Source of the DNA: Thamnidium elegans
Taxonomy: Eukaryota; Mucoromycota; Mucoromycetes; Mucorales; Mucoraceae
DNA length: 64,000 nt
Direction of reading: 5' to 3'
Assembly (NCBI GenBank): GCA_025201345.1
Contig: JAIXMG010000006.1
Location: 1,240,001-1,304,000, forward strand
The notes below the pieces were generated by a model, which was given only the letters and a program-made list of their open reading frames with translations, did not search any database and was not told where the DNA came from. The translations under genes were made by a program, and so were the position numbers. Below, one piece after another: positions 1 through 13,500 of this stretch; positions within the stretch are counted from its first letter, which is position 1, and every line of letters begins with the position of its first letter.

Positions 1-1139
1 CTCTTCCCTTATGTGTTTCATTTTTTAATGCCAATATACAATGTTCATTTGTGAAAACTGATGTTCCTCTTATTCCCTTAACAAGATTACCTTTCTTAGT
101 TTTTAACACTTTCAAGGGACGTGTAGTTTTTTTAAAACAAAAAACATAAGTTTGTGATGTCAAATTTTCATTGGTAATTCCAACAGACGTATACAGACTA
201 TGTAGTTTAGGTTTCCATACACCTCCGTACTTGAGGTGACCTTTAATACTTGAGCTATGACAATAACTAGCCTCTATCACCGGTCAACATGATGGGGTGT
301 TTGTTTTGTTTGTTTAAAATAAACTGTCTTTCAGATGAACAAGTTTTATCAAATCATTTTTTACGTTGTATTTCTGTTTTACGTTTTTGTTTGATTTGCG
401 CGTTTGAATAATAAAATTTTCTTAAGTCGTTCCCATGTTTATATTTTATATGCATCATATCATCGACTTCGTTTATATTATTGGCTTTTTCGTTATTCAT
501 ATTAATCACAACTTTTCCTGCTTCTGTTCGCTTTTTCAATTTTTCTAACTAGCTTTTAGATTTTCTTTGATAACCATTACTTAAAGCTTATGGTGTTCTA
601 TTTTCTTGTCATTAAATTTTTTTCCCCTGAATTGTAAAGCTCTTGTCATTTTTTTTTCTTTTTTTATAAATTCATTTTTCAAGCCTTTAATATCACTTGT
701 GATAATATGATTCGTTCTTATTTGAACAGCATTTTTTAATTGTAAACAGAGAGCGTTTGATTCAGTTTTTAAAAGTGTAATCCTATCATTATTATCTTTC
801 TTGACAGGAATTGGCAATTGTTTTGGTGTAACTTTGCTATCATTCTTTTGAATGATTATTTTACCAGAATTAGATGAAATATTACGAATAAAAGTTCCGG
901 ATACTCTAGTTATTTTTAAGCCCGGTAAAAAAGATTATATGATTAAACTTTTGATTAAACGAATATGCAGTATTTGTGATTTCAGTCTAGAAAGAAAAAT
1001 CTTACTATCAAATCCATATATATCAAGATTTTTTATGTCATCTCCAGTATTATTACCACGTAACAAGCTAAATATAGCAAAGGTATCCATTGGTAAATCA
1101 TTCAAAAGCTCTGGACTTGTAAAAGGACAAATCCTTAGT
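1..1139 (-). pseudogene. Decayed TnpB/Fanzor-like transposon ORF, 3' end cut by the window edge
   Basis: Read on the minus strand, the stretch translates into a protein-like sequence interrupted by several stops and frame changes. It is open from about 1139 to a stop near 957, open again to 581, then covers 539-354 before losing frame. The last part (about 350-1) carries a GDRG motif, then IKGHLKYGGVWKPKLHSLY, then TNENLTSQTYVFC, then GIRGTSVFTNEHC. A glycine/aspartate motif followed by a basic stretch, TS-T-C-x2-C and a second Cys pair is how the RuvC plus zinc-ribbon end of TnpB and eukaryotic Fanzor proteins is arranged. The first zinc Cys is replaced by Tyr, consistent with decay. The upstream part, including SFLPGLKITRVSG and LPIPVKK, would be the N-terminal half. 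The family call is my reading from motifs, not a search. An unrelated transposase with a zinc ribbon is the main alternative. Confidence 0.5.
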
Positions 1140-1253
1140 TAAAGCTTTTTTTTTTTGAACAAATAAAATACCGAATTTTATTTAAATAATAGTATACAGG
1201 TTGAATTATGATAGTGAGTCATAAAAGATAAAAAATTAAAAGGAAAAAGTTAG

Positions 1254-1682
1254 TTAGTTGGGGCAGACAGCAGGAGGAGAGTTCTTGTTATAAATAACAT
1301 TGAAATAAGTCGACTTGATAGGCTTGCACTTATCACCATAAGTAATAAGGAAGTAATAGTCACCAGTCTTCTTGGTGCTTCCTAAATCGACATTGAACCA
1401 AGGTGTAGCAATACCATTAGCAGTTACCTTCTTGACAACATTACTGATAAACTTATCAGTCTTATACTCATAAATATCGACAGTGACAGTAGCTGGGTGA
1501 GCAGGAGAAGAAGCGCCAAAGTCATAAGAAACTTGATAGCATTGACCAGCGGTGGTAGTAAAGAAAGAATGAGGAGAGGTTACTCTGAATCCATCACATA
1601 CGTCCTTGGTAGGAGCAGCAGAGACAAGAGAAGAGATAAGAGTCAAAAGAGAAACTGATTTGAATAAGGTGAAAGAGACCAT
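1254..1682 (-). CDS. Small secreted Kre9/Knh1-like wall protein
   Basis: Intronless ORF of 142 residues. I chose the Met at 1682 because it begins a classical signal peptide (MVSFTLFKSVSLLTLISSLV, cleavage probably after SAA near residue 22). The longer frame upstream only adds Lys/Ile-rich AT sequence. After the signal comes a single domain with the pattern F-x-V-x-SP, an aromatic-rich beta-sandwich (YQVSYDF, VTVDIYEY, PWFNVDLG, YYFLITYGD) and four Cys that could pair. This resembles the N-terminal domain of the Kre9/Knh1 GPI-linked wall family, but there is no Ser/Thr stalk or GPI signal, so the mature protein is probably free in the wall or medium. A (TA)n tract lies about 65 bases upstream. 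Homology is tentative; the secretion signal is clear. Confidence 0.72.
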   Translation of the reverse strand: MVSFTLFKSVSLLTLISSLVSAAPTKDVCDGFRVTSPHSFFTTTAGQCYQVSYDFGASSPAHPATVTVDIYEYKTDKFISNVVKKVTANGIATPWFNVDLGSTKKTGDYYFLITYGDKCKPIKSTYFNVIYNKNSPPAVCPN

Positions 1683-3384
1683 TGTATTTAAGAATATGAG
1701 TTGATTGATAATATAGCTTTTTGACTTGAATAATTGCTTTATATTTATATATATATATATATATATTTTTTTTTTTACCTTCAAAACTATCCATAGGTTT
1801 CGGGCTGAAGTTGGTAACAACGATTTACTTTTCTAGATGCAGTATATGTTACTAATTATAAAAAAAGTTCAAGTTTCTTATAAATAAAATAAATTCCTTC
1901 CTGCCGCGTTAGGAACTCTAGTAAGTTAAAAATAATTTTTTGGTGCTTGGCTGCTTATGGGATTACTGTTTTTAAGGATGAAATAAGCCGCCTGATTATG
2001 TGAATGTTTGCGTATGCTTTCGAGTTTTATTTCTTGGCTGAGCCCATGCTTATTATTATTAACTAGTAACATTGCATTATTTATGCGATAAAATAACCAA
2101 CTAAAATAATTCAGCCATATATTTATAACTAAGCAAAATATATTTAAAAACGTATAACTATGCGATTTATGTTACTCACGTACAAGGGATAAAAGTTTTT
2201 CATTCTGCATAATTTGTAGAACATGAGTTTTCTTGTTGTAATTCTATTAAAAGGATTTATATACATATATACCTTTTAATATAGAAAGTTAGGAAAATGA
2301 ACTTATTCAAGCATTAAATAAATTCAACAAGTATTGCTCTCTTTTTAAAACACTGTATTAGGTTTTCAAGTTCAATCTTGTTCAATTCATAGCATTAAAT
2401 TTTTGCGTACTTGCTTTGTTCAGAGAATGCATAAATAAACTGCTATTTCATGTGTTCTATTCAACGCCTGTCTGCATTTACGCGTGTACATTTTGTATTT
2501 AACATACATTGTAAAAATTACACTAGATTAAACTTTGTTAATAATAGACAACCGCGATCATATGACGTATTTCGAACTAAGGTTTAAAAGTATAAATATA
2601 GTTCATGTTTATATTTTTAAAAAGAAAAAAAAAACTAGGCGTTACCCTGTTCATCATAATATATTTCACTTGTTTTTTCAACTAAACTAGAATTATATAA
2701 CTATTGTTGATATAACGCAAGTTTTTTCTTATTTATCTTCAAATAATGGCTTTTTATTTATTTTAATCGAGTGCCTCTGAATAATCATTTGGTGTAACAA
2801 TGGCATGTTGCACAACATATATGTACTCAGGAAAAAAAGGGTGTCTACGCTGTAGGAATCCTTTTTTTGACATTATAATAATAGCATTGCGAAGTACGAC
2901 ATTTATACTTGTTACATTGGCATGATAAGTCAAGTGATACTTTGAAAAAAAAAATCTATTATAAACCATTATTTAGATCATATCCTGCATTGAACCTGTA
3001 CATATTCCCAGGAAAAATAAGATACGTTATAAGTCCAAATAAACTCTATACACTATTTCAATAGCGTATAAAATCATTAGATTCATACACAGTACATCCG
3101 TGAAGATTATAAAGCCTGAATTAAAAGCGAAAACTTGAACTTTGTTTCACAGTTTCAAATGTATACAACAGTGTCACTTGAAACACGATATGATCAACAG
3201 TTTAATCCATCCCTTTCTATTTCCCAGAATAAAACAAAATCTAACAACTAACTTACATATCTTGTCTTTCGCTATGACTATCCTTGCCCACCATCTTCCA
3301 AGTACCTTCCTTTCATTTTACTCATAATACGAATATTATGATATCCTTTACTCTCGACAACTATTCACTATACCAGCAAGTATC
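1683..3384. other. Gene-poor AT-rich spacer
   Basis: No reading frame with intron-exon logic or recognisable protein motif on either strand. It holds a (TA)n microsatellite at about 1745-1766 in the promoter of the small secreted protein gene, and otherwise unstructured AT-rich sequence. Short ORFs at 2763-2969 and 3142-3327 show no family features. Confidence 0.5.
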
Positions 3385-3845
3385 AAATATCCTTTCATCT
3401 TATTTAGCAGTCTCTCTCTCTTTTTTTCTTTTCTTTTCTGCGACAACGAGGTCATGCCAAGTGAAGCCAATACATATATTTCTACATTTTCTTTACTTGA
3501 CTGCACATATCCATCTTTGAAGCTTTTTTTTTTCACTTATACTTTACAAGCCCAATCTACTTTTTCAGTCGTCTATAAAGAAGATTATTATTTTTTAAAT
3601 GAGGTACATAAGGATTACTTCAAAAAAGAAAGCTCATTCTTTTTTTTCACCGAGATGCCTATTGTAAACCTGCTGTGAAAACTAAATTAGTATATCTTAT
3701 ATAACTGCCAGTAACATGTATACCATCATCGCGTACCTTCCCTCCCTGCTTTTGAAGGGGGGGGGTTTCTTGGGTGTAGGTTTTAATAAGATGGCTTTCA
3801 GAACGTCTACGTTTAGAACAGCTTCTGCCCATAATGTCAAATGTC
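3385..3845 (+). repeat. Interspersed repeat, copy 1
   Basis: This stretch recurs at about 33050-33527 in the same orientation, with near-identical blocks such as TGCCAAGTGAAGCCAATACA, CATAAGGATTACTTCAAAAA and GGCTTTCAGAACGTCTACGT. Copy 2 carries a 19-20 base insertion after the ATATTTC block and small indels. The right end of copy 1 (about 3790-3880) also matches a third, shorter copy at about 33950-34085. It contains no long ORF. It behaves like a non-autonomous mobile repeat or solo terminal repeat; the class is not determined. Confidence 0.7.
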
Positions 3846-4475
3846 AATAATTATGATGCGTTATTGAAACGGAAATGCTGTTAGTCATTGTTGTTTGTTG
3901 TCGTCGTTGTTGCAACATTAGATTGTGCCTTTTGTTCATGAATTCAAGCGAGAGAAAAAAAAAAAAAAAAAAAAAAGAAAAAAGAAAGCTTGAAGTATTT
4001 TTTATGCATGAATTAATTCTTTGTTTTCTGTTCAATCTCAGACGATTCGAGCCAACTTTGAATTGTTTACAACAATGTGCTTTGAAAGAAAAAAATAATC
4101 TATTAGTACATATACGATTAATGAGTAGTAGGTTATATTTATATATACCATCAAGCAATAGTGTTTTATTACAGTGTGAATGAATACACTATTAGACTGA
4201 GTAAATCGTGTGTTTTTTATCGCCTATTTAATTAATTAACAATATAAAATATAGTATTCTGAAACATGCTTTGACCTTTTTTTTTTTAAAAAAAAGCTTC
4301 TTCATTTAAAGCATCTTATTTTTCTTACAAGAGATACTCAGTTTAGCTGTTGTAGTTGAGAATTTACTCTCACGAAACAGTCACGTGATAGTTATTGCTG
4401 CGCAAATTGATATAAACAAAAAAAAAAAGCCAAAAAAAAAAAGGCTTTCTTCTTCATATTGTTAAATAAGTAAGT

Positions 4476-4592
4476 ATGTCCGCACAAAAGCTCAACGACC
4501 CAAATATCCTTTTTGTTCCCTCATTATCCGATCTCTCGACCAAAGCATATAGCACAGAACCGTGTTTGATCGTTTTACCTGGTAACAAGTAG
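4476..4592 (+). pseudogene. Orphan first exon, possibly of a lipid-droplet hydrolase (LDAH-like) gene
   Basis: A 38-codon ORF starts with an ATG after a T/A-rich leader and ends in a short hydrophobic strand, CLIVLPGN, where GTAACA could be a splice donor. A hydrophobic strand ending in PGN is how the alpha/beta hydrolases of the LDAH family begin (the usual continuation is NPG followed by an aromatic residue). I could not find a convincing second exon in the following 900 bases: a short open stretch at about 4850-4940 ends in TAA and does not contain the expected motif. So it is either a truncated gene fragment or a coincidental small ORF. Confidence 0.25.
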
Positions 4593-7508
4593 ATGTTGAA
4601 CCTACTTTTGTTTACTTATGGTTGGATTTCCTTTTCCCCCTTTTTTCCCTTTTCTTTTCACTATGAAATTATTCAGTTCTTGAAAGGCATCTAGTGTTTC
4701 TTCAGAAAATTATACAGCACTACTACAAATATTTTTATTGCCGTCAAATGTAAGTCTCGCTAAACGAGGAGCAGCGTTTTTCAATCATTTCAAACTTGAT
4801 ATAGGGTTTTTAGAAGACTTTTAGGGTACTCTTACGCTTTTCATTGCAGGAATCGTAGACGTGGTTAAAACGGAATATCCTTTATTTTGGGGCATTTGGG
4901 ACGCGTTTGGTTCCGGGTTTCTGCAGGACTTATAAGGGCTTCCCGTTACTATCGTTAAACCTGACGTCTTCTACGGATAATTACGTTTGTGGCTGTCTCC
5001 GAATGAGGGAGATGCCGAGGATTTGTAAGTGAGGAGTTATGCGAGGTGAATGAGACCTCAAGTATTCCTTATTATGAACTCCTGGTGATGTTTACAGGCG
5101 TAAAAGTTTTAGATGTATGCTTGGGCTTCACTTTATACCGAGTAGTCGCGATCTTATGATTTATGGAGCTGGTTCATTTAGGTGATCTTGCGGTTATTAA
5201 AAAAAAAGAGAGCTCGCATCTAATATTTCATACATAGTGTCTGGTTTTGGTAGCCGTTTCTGTTACTCGATTCTTGGTATATGACTTTTTGGTATATGGC
5301 TACCCGGTGTTTGGCTAATTGGTATTTACTTCTGGTAGTCTACTTTATGGTGCTTGATATAAACCATTCCTCGTAACCGGCTCTTTTTCCATTATTACTA
5401 TTTTCTTCTGGTTGTCTACTTCTTACTGATTTATGTACACGGCTTATTGTAATTGAATTTTTCTACGGTATTCGCTATCAGTTGGTTCTTTTTTTCTAAC
5501 GTTTGATTATGATGTTACGTTTTGATGTGTTTGGTACTTGTCGTTTTCAACTGATATACAGTTTATTTTATTTAATCATAATAAGCTATATTCATTAAAA
5601 AAAATGTAAATTATAAACATTTAGCTTGAATCAACCATACGACCCTCTTTTTATTAAAACTGGTTAATATAAAATGAGTCCAATTTTGTTTTATTTCATT
5701 GTTTTTTTAATGATATATGATTATGGCTAAATCGCTTATACTATTAATCCTCTTTCCAGTTCAATGAATCTACGGTTTCTGTATTTACAACCAGTTCACC
5801 GACGGTTCTTCATTTACTGTAAATGGATACTTTAGCTTGTTATTCTCATACTAATACGGATTGTTTCGCAGACAAAAAAGCAAAATATAATAAGCTGCTT
5901 TATCAATCTAAACTATAACGCCCCTTTTCTTTTAAACATAAAATCCTCTTAAAATACGCATATATAATATTTTCGAACATAAGTAAAGTATACAAGCTAA
6001 AAGGATAGTTATCGTTATACCATTATTCCATTAAAATAAAATGATGATATACTTTACAAGATACGTTGTTAAAACGAAATGAGAAACATAACTAGTTTAA
6101 TTCTACAAATGTTTTATCTGTCACACTGGTTAATTATAAAACCATGTCAGCACCTACTTCAGAAGATTATTTTTGACAAGCCGGTCTTTATTACATAAAA
6201 GAGAAACCATGTCTAATTTATACAAGTTATTTTCTCTTTTTTTTTTTGCATGATTTGTAGCACAAATTAAACATACTCTCCCTTTTGTTTTAACGCCAGT
6301 GTAAATACGAAAAATCAATTTCAGTTGAAAGCCTAGGCTGTTTTGTTAACCAATGCCGCGACTATTTTTTTATGCTTTATTTATACAGTAAGATATTTGA
6401 CTTTACTCAGTAATGACAATGTGCACACGAGAGGGATAGTAGAAGAACGTCTCCGCATAGGCTTTGCATTAAACACACGTCTAATAGAGACATAGCAGCC
6501 ATTAAAAATAATATTATAAATTTTGAAGTGTATATAAATGAATAGAAGCTTCGTACTTGAATATATTATCTGTAGTATAAGTGAAAGAATTAAATAAGAC
6601 ATATTAATCCGTTTAGAATTTTATTTAAACAAGTACAAACTATTTTTCTATGCATATGTGTTTAATCATTTATTAACTTTCTTGCTATAGTCGTTGGATG
6701 TAGTAACTTAGATTCTGGTTATCTACTTTCTTCTGTAAACGTCTTGAACAATAATCAGCATATTCACTAGAAGCAATCTAGAAAATTTGTTTTCTTGAAT
6801 TCTCTTACTTTTATGAGAATCGCTAAGAGTACCACCCATCATCGTAGTACGTAAGATTCTTTTATTTTAAAATCGGGATGATATTTAGCGCTAAAATATG
6901 ATGCAAACTCTATTCAAAGCTTAAGCTCGCAGCAGTGAGACGTAATCGATAGACGGTCAAGGTTGCATGATTAGTGAAAAATCATTAATATTGTTTCAAC
7001 TTCTTTAATGCAAGATTTTCTCCTTTTTTTTTTTGAAAAAACATATCATGCCTTTTTGTTGAACGTGTAAATAACTAAAATGTGTGTATCAAGCATCCTC
7101 CTTATAGGTACCCACACCTTTAAAAACTCATATATTCACGAGAAATAAATTTAAATCCATATCTTCATAAGTAGCTGCTATTTTAATAACGTTTTTAATA
7201 TAAGGGTCCTCACTGTGACGTTTAAAGATTTTTCATGCAAAAAAAAAAAACTTCTTTTCAGCCTTCAGCAACTCACTTCGCTAATGCTATATACCACTTT
7301 CTAAATTAACCAAACGCCATTATTTTGTATATAACAATCACTTTAGCTAGCGATAGTTATAAAATTTGCTCAGAGGTCTGCATATATTTTGTTTAAATCA
7401 AGACCTGACAGGAAAGGTTTAACGGTCACAATCCAGACAAGCCATCATGGAAAAAGTACAGTTTATGAAGAGTGAAAAAAATAAAACAGGTAGTCTTTTC
7501 AACTTTTA
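4593..7508. other. Spacer upstream of URB1, one GC-richer patch
   Basis: No gene recognised. At about 4850-5120 the base composition is noticeably less AT-rich than its surroundings and there are short open stretches in all frames, suggesting a relic. Around 5230-5420 and again near 6711 there are degenerate copies of a TTCTGGTNGTCTAC-like word. The rest is AT-rich sequence with T(n)A(n) tracts. The last 200 bases are presumably the URB1 promoter and leader. Confidence 0.45.
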
Positions 7509-10500
7509 ATGAATAGTAATATTACCGAACTAGAGGACTATTACAAAACTCCTAAAGAGGTTGCAGAGGCCTTGAAGGTGAAGGATCTTCAAACTCTTAT
7601 CAGAGGTAAAAATCGATTTTACTTATAAAGTTTGACATTCGACTGACCCTTTATTTTTACATAAAAAAAAAAAACTAGGTTTATCCAAATTAAGAACTCA
7701 ATTAACTATCGCTATTAAGACAAGAGTAGATCCTACCGAAAAATACACTAAACCTCTTGTTGAATATTGTCAATCGTGTACTGATAGTCGCGATCTTAAT
7801 AATTTATGGGACTATCAAGCTTCGGTAAGCTTTCTTCTTTTTTTTTTTTTTGACATTTGGTTTCGTTATTTACCCTTTTTTTTTTTTAAAAAAAAGACAA
7901 ACACACAGGATTTGGAGTGTATGCTACCAGATATTATTGGATTATTTATGAGATTATGTACAACACCTGTTATTCGTTCATATGGTATTCAACTTATCCA
8001 AGCAGTTTTACAAAGACAAATGAAGTTTATCTATCGTGGTATTTCTTCTATGCGTATTCCTCATTGTCAATCAACCTATCGCTTGTTAACGTCGATGGTA
8101 TCATTTAACGAATCAACTGCTAGAGATTTATTCACCACATTTAATTTCCAAGCTGATGTAAAGTAGATATTAACTATTGTGATGAGCTTTGATCTAATTT
8201 TTTTATTATTTCTCAATTAGGGTTTTTTGAGAGCTTCCAGATATCGTCAAGCCAAGAAATCAAAGAAACCTCAAAGTTATATATATGGTATTTGTAGTCA
8301 TTATAAATGAATACGCCAAGTAAAATATTAACGAAAAATTAATTTAGATTTAAGAACCAATTATGTTCAATTTGTACTTGCTTTCTTCAAGCACGGTGAT
8401 GCAGATATTAAAAAGCAAGTTTTGAGTGTTAAAGGTTTAGTCAGTGGTGTATTTGTAGGAATGGATGAGGATGCATATCCGGTAATTTTGTTAGAAATCA
8501 GAGTGTATATAATGCAAAACTGACACGATCCCCCTCTTTTTTTTTACAGTTGATCGAACAAATTCTTTCAGTCATGTACGAAAAATTAATCTTGGATAAT
8601 TCTGTACCTAGAAGTGCCAAAGCATTTTTCTTTTCAGCCTATATTTTGGAAAAACTCGCAAAGATTTATGCTCGTTCTGAAGAAGAGGAAACTATGGATG
8701 GAGAGACTGGTATTCCTGCTGATTTAGTTCACCATTTCCTTATTTCCATATGTAGTGTACCAGACGTCGGTGTTTGTTTCCGTGATACTGCTTGGTATCC
8801 TGCCAAACCCACTTCTGAAGAATCATCCAAAATCACCAAAATCACCAATCGTTTATTAGCAAAGTTCATCACTACCCTTAAACCTGCTGATGATATGCGT
8901 CAACAAGAATTACTTTTAAAGATTTTGAGTGCTTGTCCCGAACTTGTGCAAGAGTAAGTATAATTTAAACTGATATGCAAAGTCGAAGACCCCGTTATTA
9001 ACTCTTATAATCATTTTTTTAGGTTCTGGAATAATACGATTTTAATGTTTGAACCGAGAATCTCCAGTAAATGGCTTGCTAACATCACTCTATTACAAAA
9101 GATTGTTCAATTACCCGTCCCTTCTTTATATTATGGAGCAACTCGACTTTATCCCGCCGAACCTCCTAGCCCCGAGACTATTCTCGACAATATCCTTCCA
9201 AATGTTTTCAATCGTTCATCATCTAGTAAGGGTCTTCAACATGCTAGTCCTCTTGTTAGATATGCTACCATGCTTGTTTTATCTGCCGTTTTCCAAAAGT
9301 ATAGTAAAGTAGCACATGCTATTGAAAAGGTGATTATGTCACTTGAGGCCTCTGAGATGAACTCAAAGGAACAAATTGTAGCAGATGGACAATTAGAACA
9401 ACAATCAAAGCCTTCAGAAATCTGGAAAAAGTGTATTGAAAGTGTCCGCGAAGGATTACGTCGTCGTGTTCCTGAGATTCAAACGTTGGTTGCTTTACAC
9501 AAGCAAACATCAAATAAGATGGCTAGTGCACAGGAAGGTGTTGACGAGGAGGAACAAGCTACTCAAAATCAATTATTGCAAGATACTGCGTTCAGACTTA
9601 TTAGATATTACCAAGAATTTGTACCTGAAGCCTTGATGGAATCTAACATTGATCCCGGTAATTTCATTCCTGCAGATATTTTAGCTGTCAAACCTGGTAC
9701 TTTAATTCATTTGTTAAAGCTCTTTCTCAGTATGCCTGATTTCAACTGGACCAGTAAATCATGTAAGCATAAAAAATTTATCTTAATTATTATTTGCATT
9801 TTTACTAATTTTAAAATTTCATTAGCTGGATCTGCTACTTCTCACATCACCACATTGTTAACTTTATATCTTCAAACACCTTATAAGCATATTCGTGATT
9901 TGACCGGTAAACTCTTAAACCAGACTTTATCTGATTCTTTCATGTTTACCCACGATCCTGAGGAAGTTCAACTTTGGTTAAATGCTTTACCTCACAACTT
10001 TTCAACTGCTAACGGATTAGTCATGTCCGACGTCCAACAAGCAGTTTTACAATTTTTGGATAACTGTATCAGTAGATTTAGCAAAGCACAATATAAATAC
10101 ACTGATCAATTGGTAGAACTTGTCAACACAGTTAATAACGAAGTAACGGAAAAATCTAACAATATTTTGATTCGTACACTTATTGCTTCCAACTCTGATA
10201 TTAGCGGTTCTGATTATAAGCATCCTTTTAGTCCTCTCTTGTTGACTTTATGTGAGAACTTGAACTTTATCAAGGCTGATAGAGCACCTGCCATACTTTA
10301 CTTGACTAATTTGATCAAGCTTTTACTCACTAAACAAAATGTACCATACTATCTTCAATCTATCTGTTCCAAATTAGATAAAGAATTGAACGCTGATCAG
10401 TCAATTAGTCCTCGTCAAGTAAGTAAGTGGAGCAAGAACGAAATGGTACTTCAAACTAGATTATGTTTAGGCCAAGAAATTCAATCTTTTGATCTTTCCA

Positions 10501-13500
10501 AAAATACTGACAATGATGCAATCGAAGATCAATTCACAACTTTGATCAAGACTGAAGATGTTGAAAATGTTTCAGATCTTAAAGAAAAATTTATCAAGTT
10601 GCTCGAGCAATTACCTGTCGAAGTTTTGAATTTACATTTGGAAAGAGCTGCTGTGTTTTGTAAACATCAATTGCAGTGGACTTTGTATGAACCTCTTGTC
10701 GACTACTTGTGTCTTCGTCATCCTTTAGCTGGTAGCATCTTCGATTATAGTGATACTATAAATATGAAGTCATTTGTATCTATGGAGCAGTAAGTATTTA
10801 TGGTTCTATTATAGTTGTATATTTTATTAATTTTCTTCTTCTATGAGTAGTGAACATACAGCATCATTATTGAAAAACATGCCTTTCGATTTACTTTTTT
10901 ACAACACTATTATCACCAAAAAATACCAACATGAATTCGCAATGACTGTTTTAAAGCATTCTTTGGATATTATCAAATCCCGTGACTTGATCACTGCTAC
11001 TTGTTTTGTATTCCAACACTTGAATGCTGTTTTGATTAGCGAGACTGCGACTGAGAAGGATGCTGCCTTAAAATTCTGTTTTACCCTTTTGCGTCATATT
11101 GTTGGTTTAATGAACCAAGTCCAAGAAGTCAAGATCCGTTCCGAGCTGAAGGATTATATCTTTACTCACCCTTCTTTGAAATATCTTGAAACTCAAGTCT
11201 CTAATGATATTCTTCATTTTGAAAATTTGAAAACTTTCCCTAGTGCAATTGATTTATCTGTAAGTTGACCTGTTTTTCTTTTTATTCTAGCTTTAACTCA
11301 ACCTTTTTTTTTTAGTTGCTTCAATTAGCTGTTTCATTTATCGACATTTTCGGTGAAGGATCAAACGCACAAACCTTATTGAACTGTGTTATCAGAGTAG
11401 ACTTTGAAGGGCTCCACACTTTTAGTAAAAAGATCGTCAAGAACAATCATATCAACGACACCATGAAGAAGCTTTTACTTGTACTTGTCGAATACATGTA
11501 CAGTTCTACATCCATACAATATGCTATCCCTAGTAGAGCATTTGAAATTATCACTCATCTTTGGAAGATGGGTACTACCGATGAATTTAATTTGGAAGTT
11601 CTTTCTTTATTGGAGTTGAGTATGACTAGAGATCAACAAAAGAATGAGGCTGAAAATAATGCTATTCAGGTACTTTTGAATGCCTGTTGTGAACCTATTA
11701 TCAAACATATCTTGGCTGGAAACAAGTGTATTATTGACATTGGTTCTCTTCGCGCTTCTTGTGTTGCTTCCTCGGTTGATATTCCTTCTATTGTTTTAAG
11801 TCATTTAAATGATTCTCTTTTGTTGACTCCTAATTTAGTTGATATCATTCATATTGGTTACGACTTGTTATCTGATAAAAAAGAAGATCAAATCGAGTAT
11901 ATGCAAACTGTACTTGAACACCTTCTTAAACAATTGACTGCTGCTGCCGATGGTAATATTATGTCTGATGAGACCCCTGAGGATGCATTCTACGACAAGC
12001 TTGTTGGATTTGTAAAGTCAATGGCCGACTTTAACTGGACTACTAACTTGGAAGCTGAGATTGTTCGTGATTTTATTTTGACGTCTCTTATGGATAATAT
12101 TTCTGATGCTGCTGCAATTCGTTTTGTTGGTGTCCTTGTCGAGCGTGTTTATGCTAACTACGATAAAATGGAACCTATTGAAACTTATCTCCGTCGTATT
12201 CTCGATCATAAAGAATACCAAACATTGACCGCTCCTGATGTTGCTAAACTTCTTATTCGTCAAGTTCCTGAAAACGATGCTCAACGCCTTGCTATTATTC
12301 GTTTAATTTATACTTTGAACAAGATTCAACCAGCCATCTTGGCGAAAAACCATGGTTTATTGGACCCTCTTTTAACCAGTTACAGTGCTACCACCTCCAT
12401 TACGGATAAGCTTATTTTAGAAATATTAATGTCCTGTGAAAGTCAAGGTCGTGAAACTATTCTTCCAAAGATGTTGATGTGGGGACCTGGTTCTGATCGT
12501 ACTCGTCAAGCCCATGCACAAGCCGGCACCTTGTTACAGACAAGCGCTATCTCTATTGAAACCCTTAGTTTGATTGACCCTGCCTTGATGAAATATACCT
12601 TTACACATTTCCCTGCCGAATGCACTCTTCAAGCTGTTCACGATGACTCCATAGTAAACGATTTTAGCACTTCTCCTGTATATGATCCTTCCTTTTTCTT
12701 ACCCCTCTTTGCAAACTTGATTTCTTCTGGTGCAGTAGAATGTCGTAAATTCATTGAATGTAACGCGCTTGGATTTATTATTATGAGCATGTCTTCTACC
12801 AATAATGATGTGCGCTGTATTGCTTATCAAATGATTGACCAATTTTATGTTATGGTTGAACATGCTAGATTTAAAGAACAACCTTCAGTCATCTTTGTAT
12901 TAGAGGCCTTCAAGAACTCCATTACAGGTCGTTCTGATGCTGAAGCACCTCCCAGAGTCCCATCTGCCATATCTGTATGTGTCGCTCATGCTTTATCTAT
13001 ATTACTTCATCCTGAACATTTCATGCTCCCTCATATTTCTACATGGATCTTGCAAAACCCTACATTTGATTTTAACGTAAGTTGAGGTTTTATATGTATA
13101 TACGTGTTTTTTTTTACTAATTTTATATATATATATATATATGTATAGTATGTTCCCATGTTTACATTCCTATTTACATCATCATCTCCCAACCATAAAA
13201 AGGAACGTCTTTGGATGCTTTATGTCTTATCTTCCTCATTAAGAACATACGATGATTACAAGATTTTCTCGAGACAAAGTATTTTCGATATGATTGCTAC
13301 TTTTTACAATTCTGCTTATGCTGACCAATTAAGTAAAAAAGCAGTAATTGAGGTATAAAAAAAAAAAATAACAAACAAACAAAAGATTATTATATTAATC
13401 AATAACATAATAGATTATGGAACAAGCAACTGCTATCCCTAGCGTGACATCTAATTTGATTCAATACAATGGCTTATTGGCTTGGATTCATCAAGCTTTG

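Noticed and set aside
3844..4183. Overlapping plus- and minus-strand ORFs of about 100 codons
   Set aside because: Both are built around an A20-type run that codes for Lys or Phe. Nothing protein-like beyond that.
12018..12284. Minus-strand ORF inside URB1
   Set aside because: Antisense of a conserved URB1 exon.
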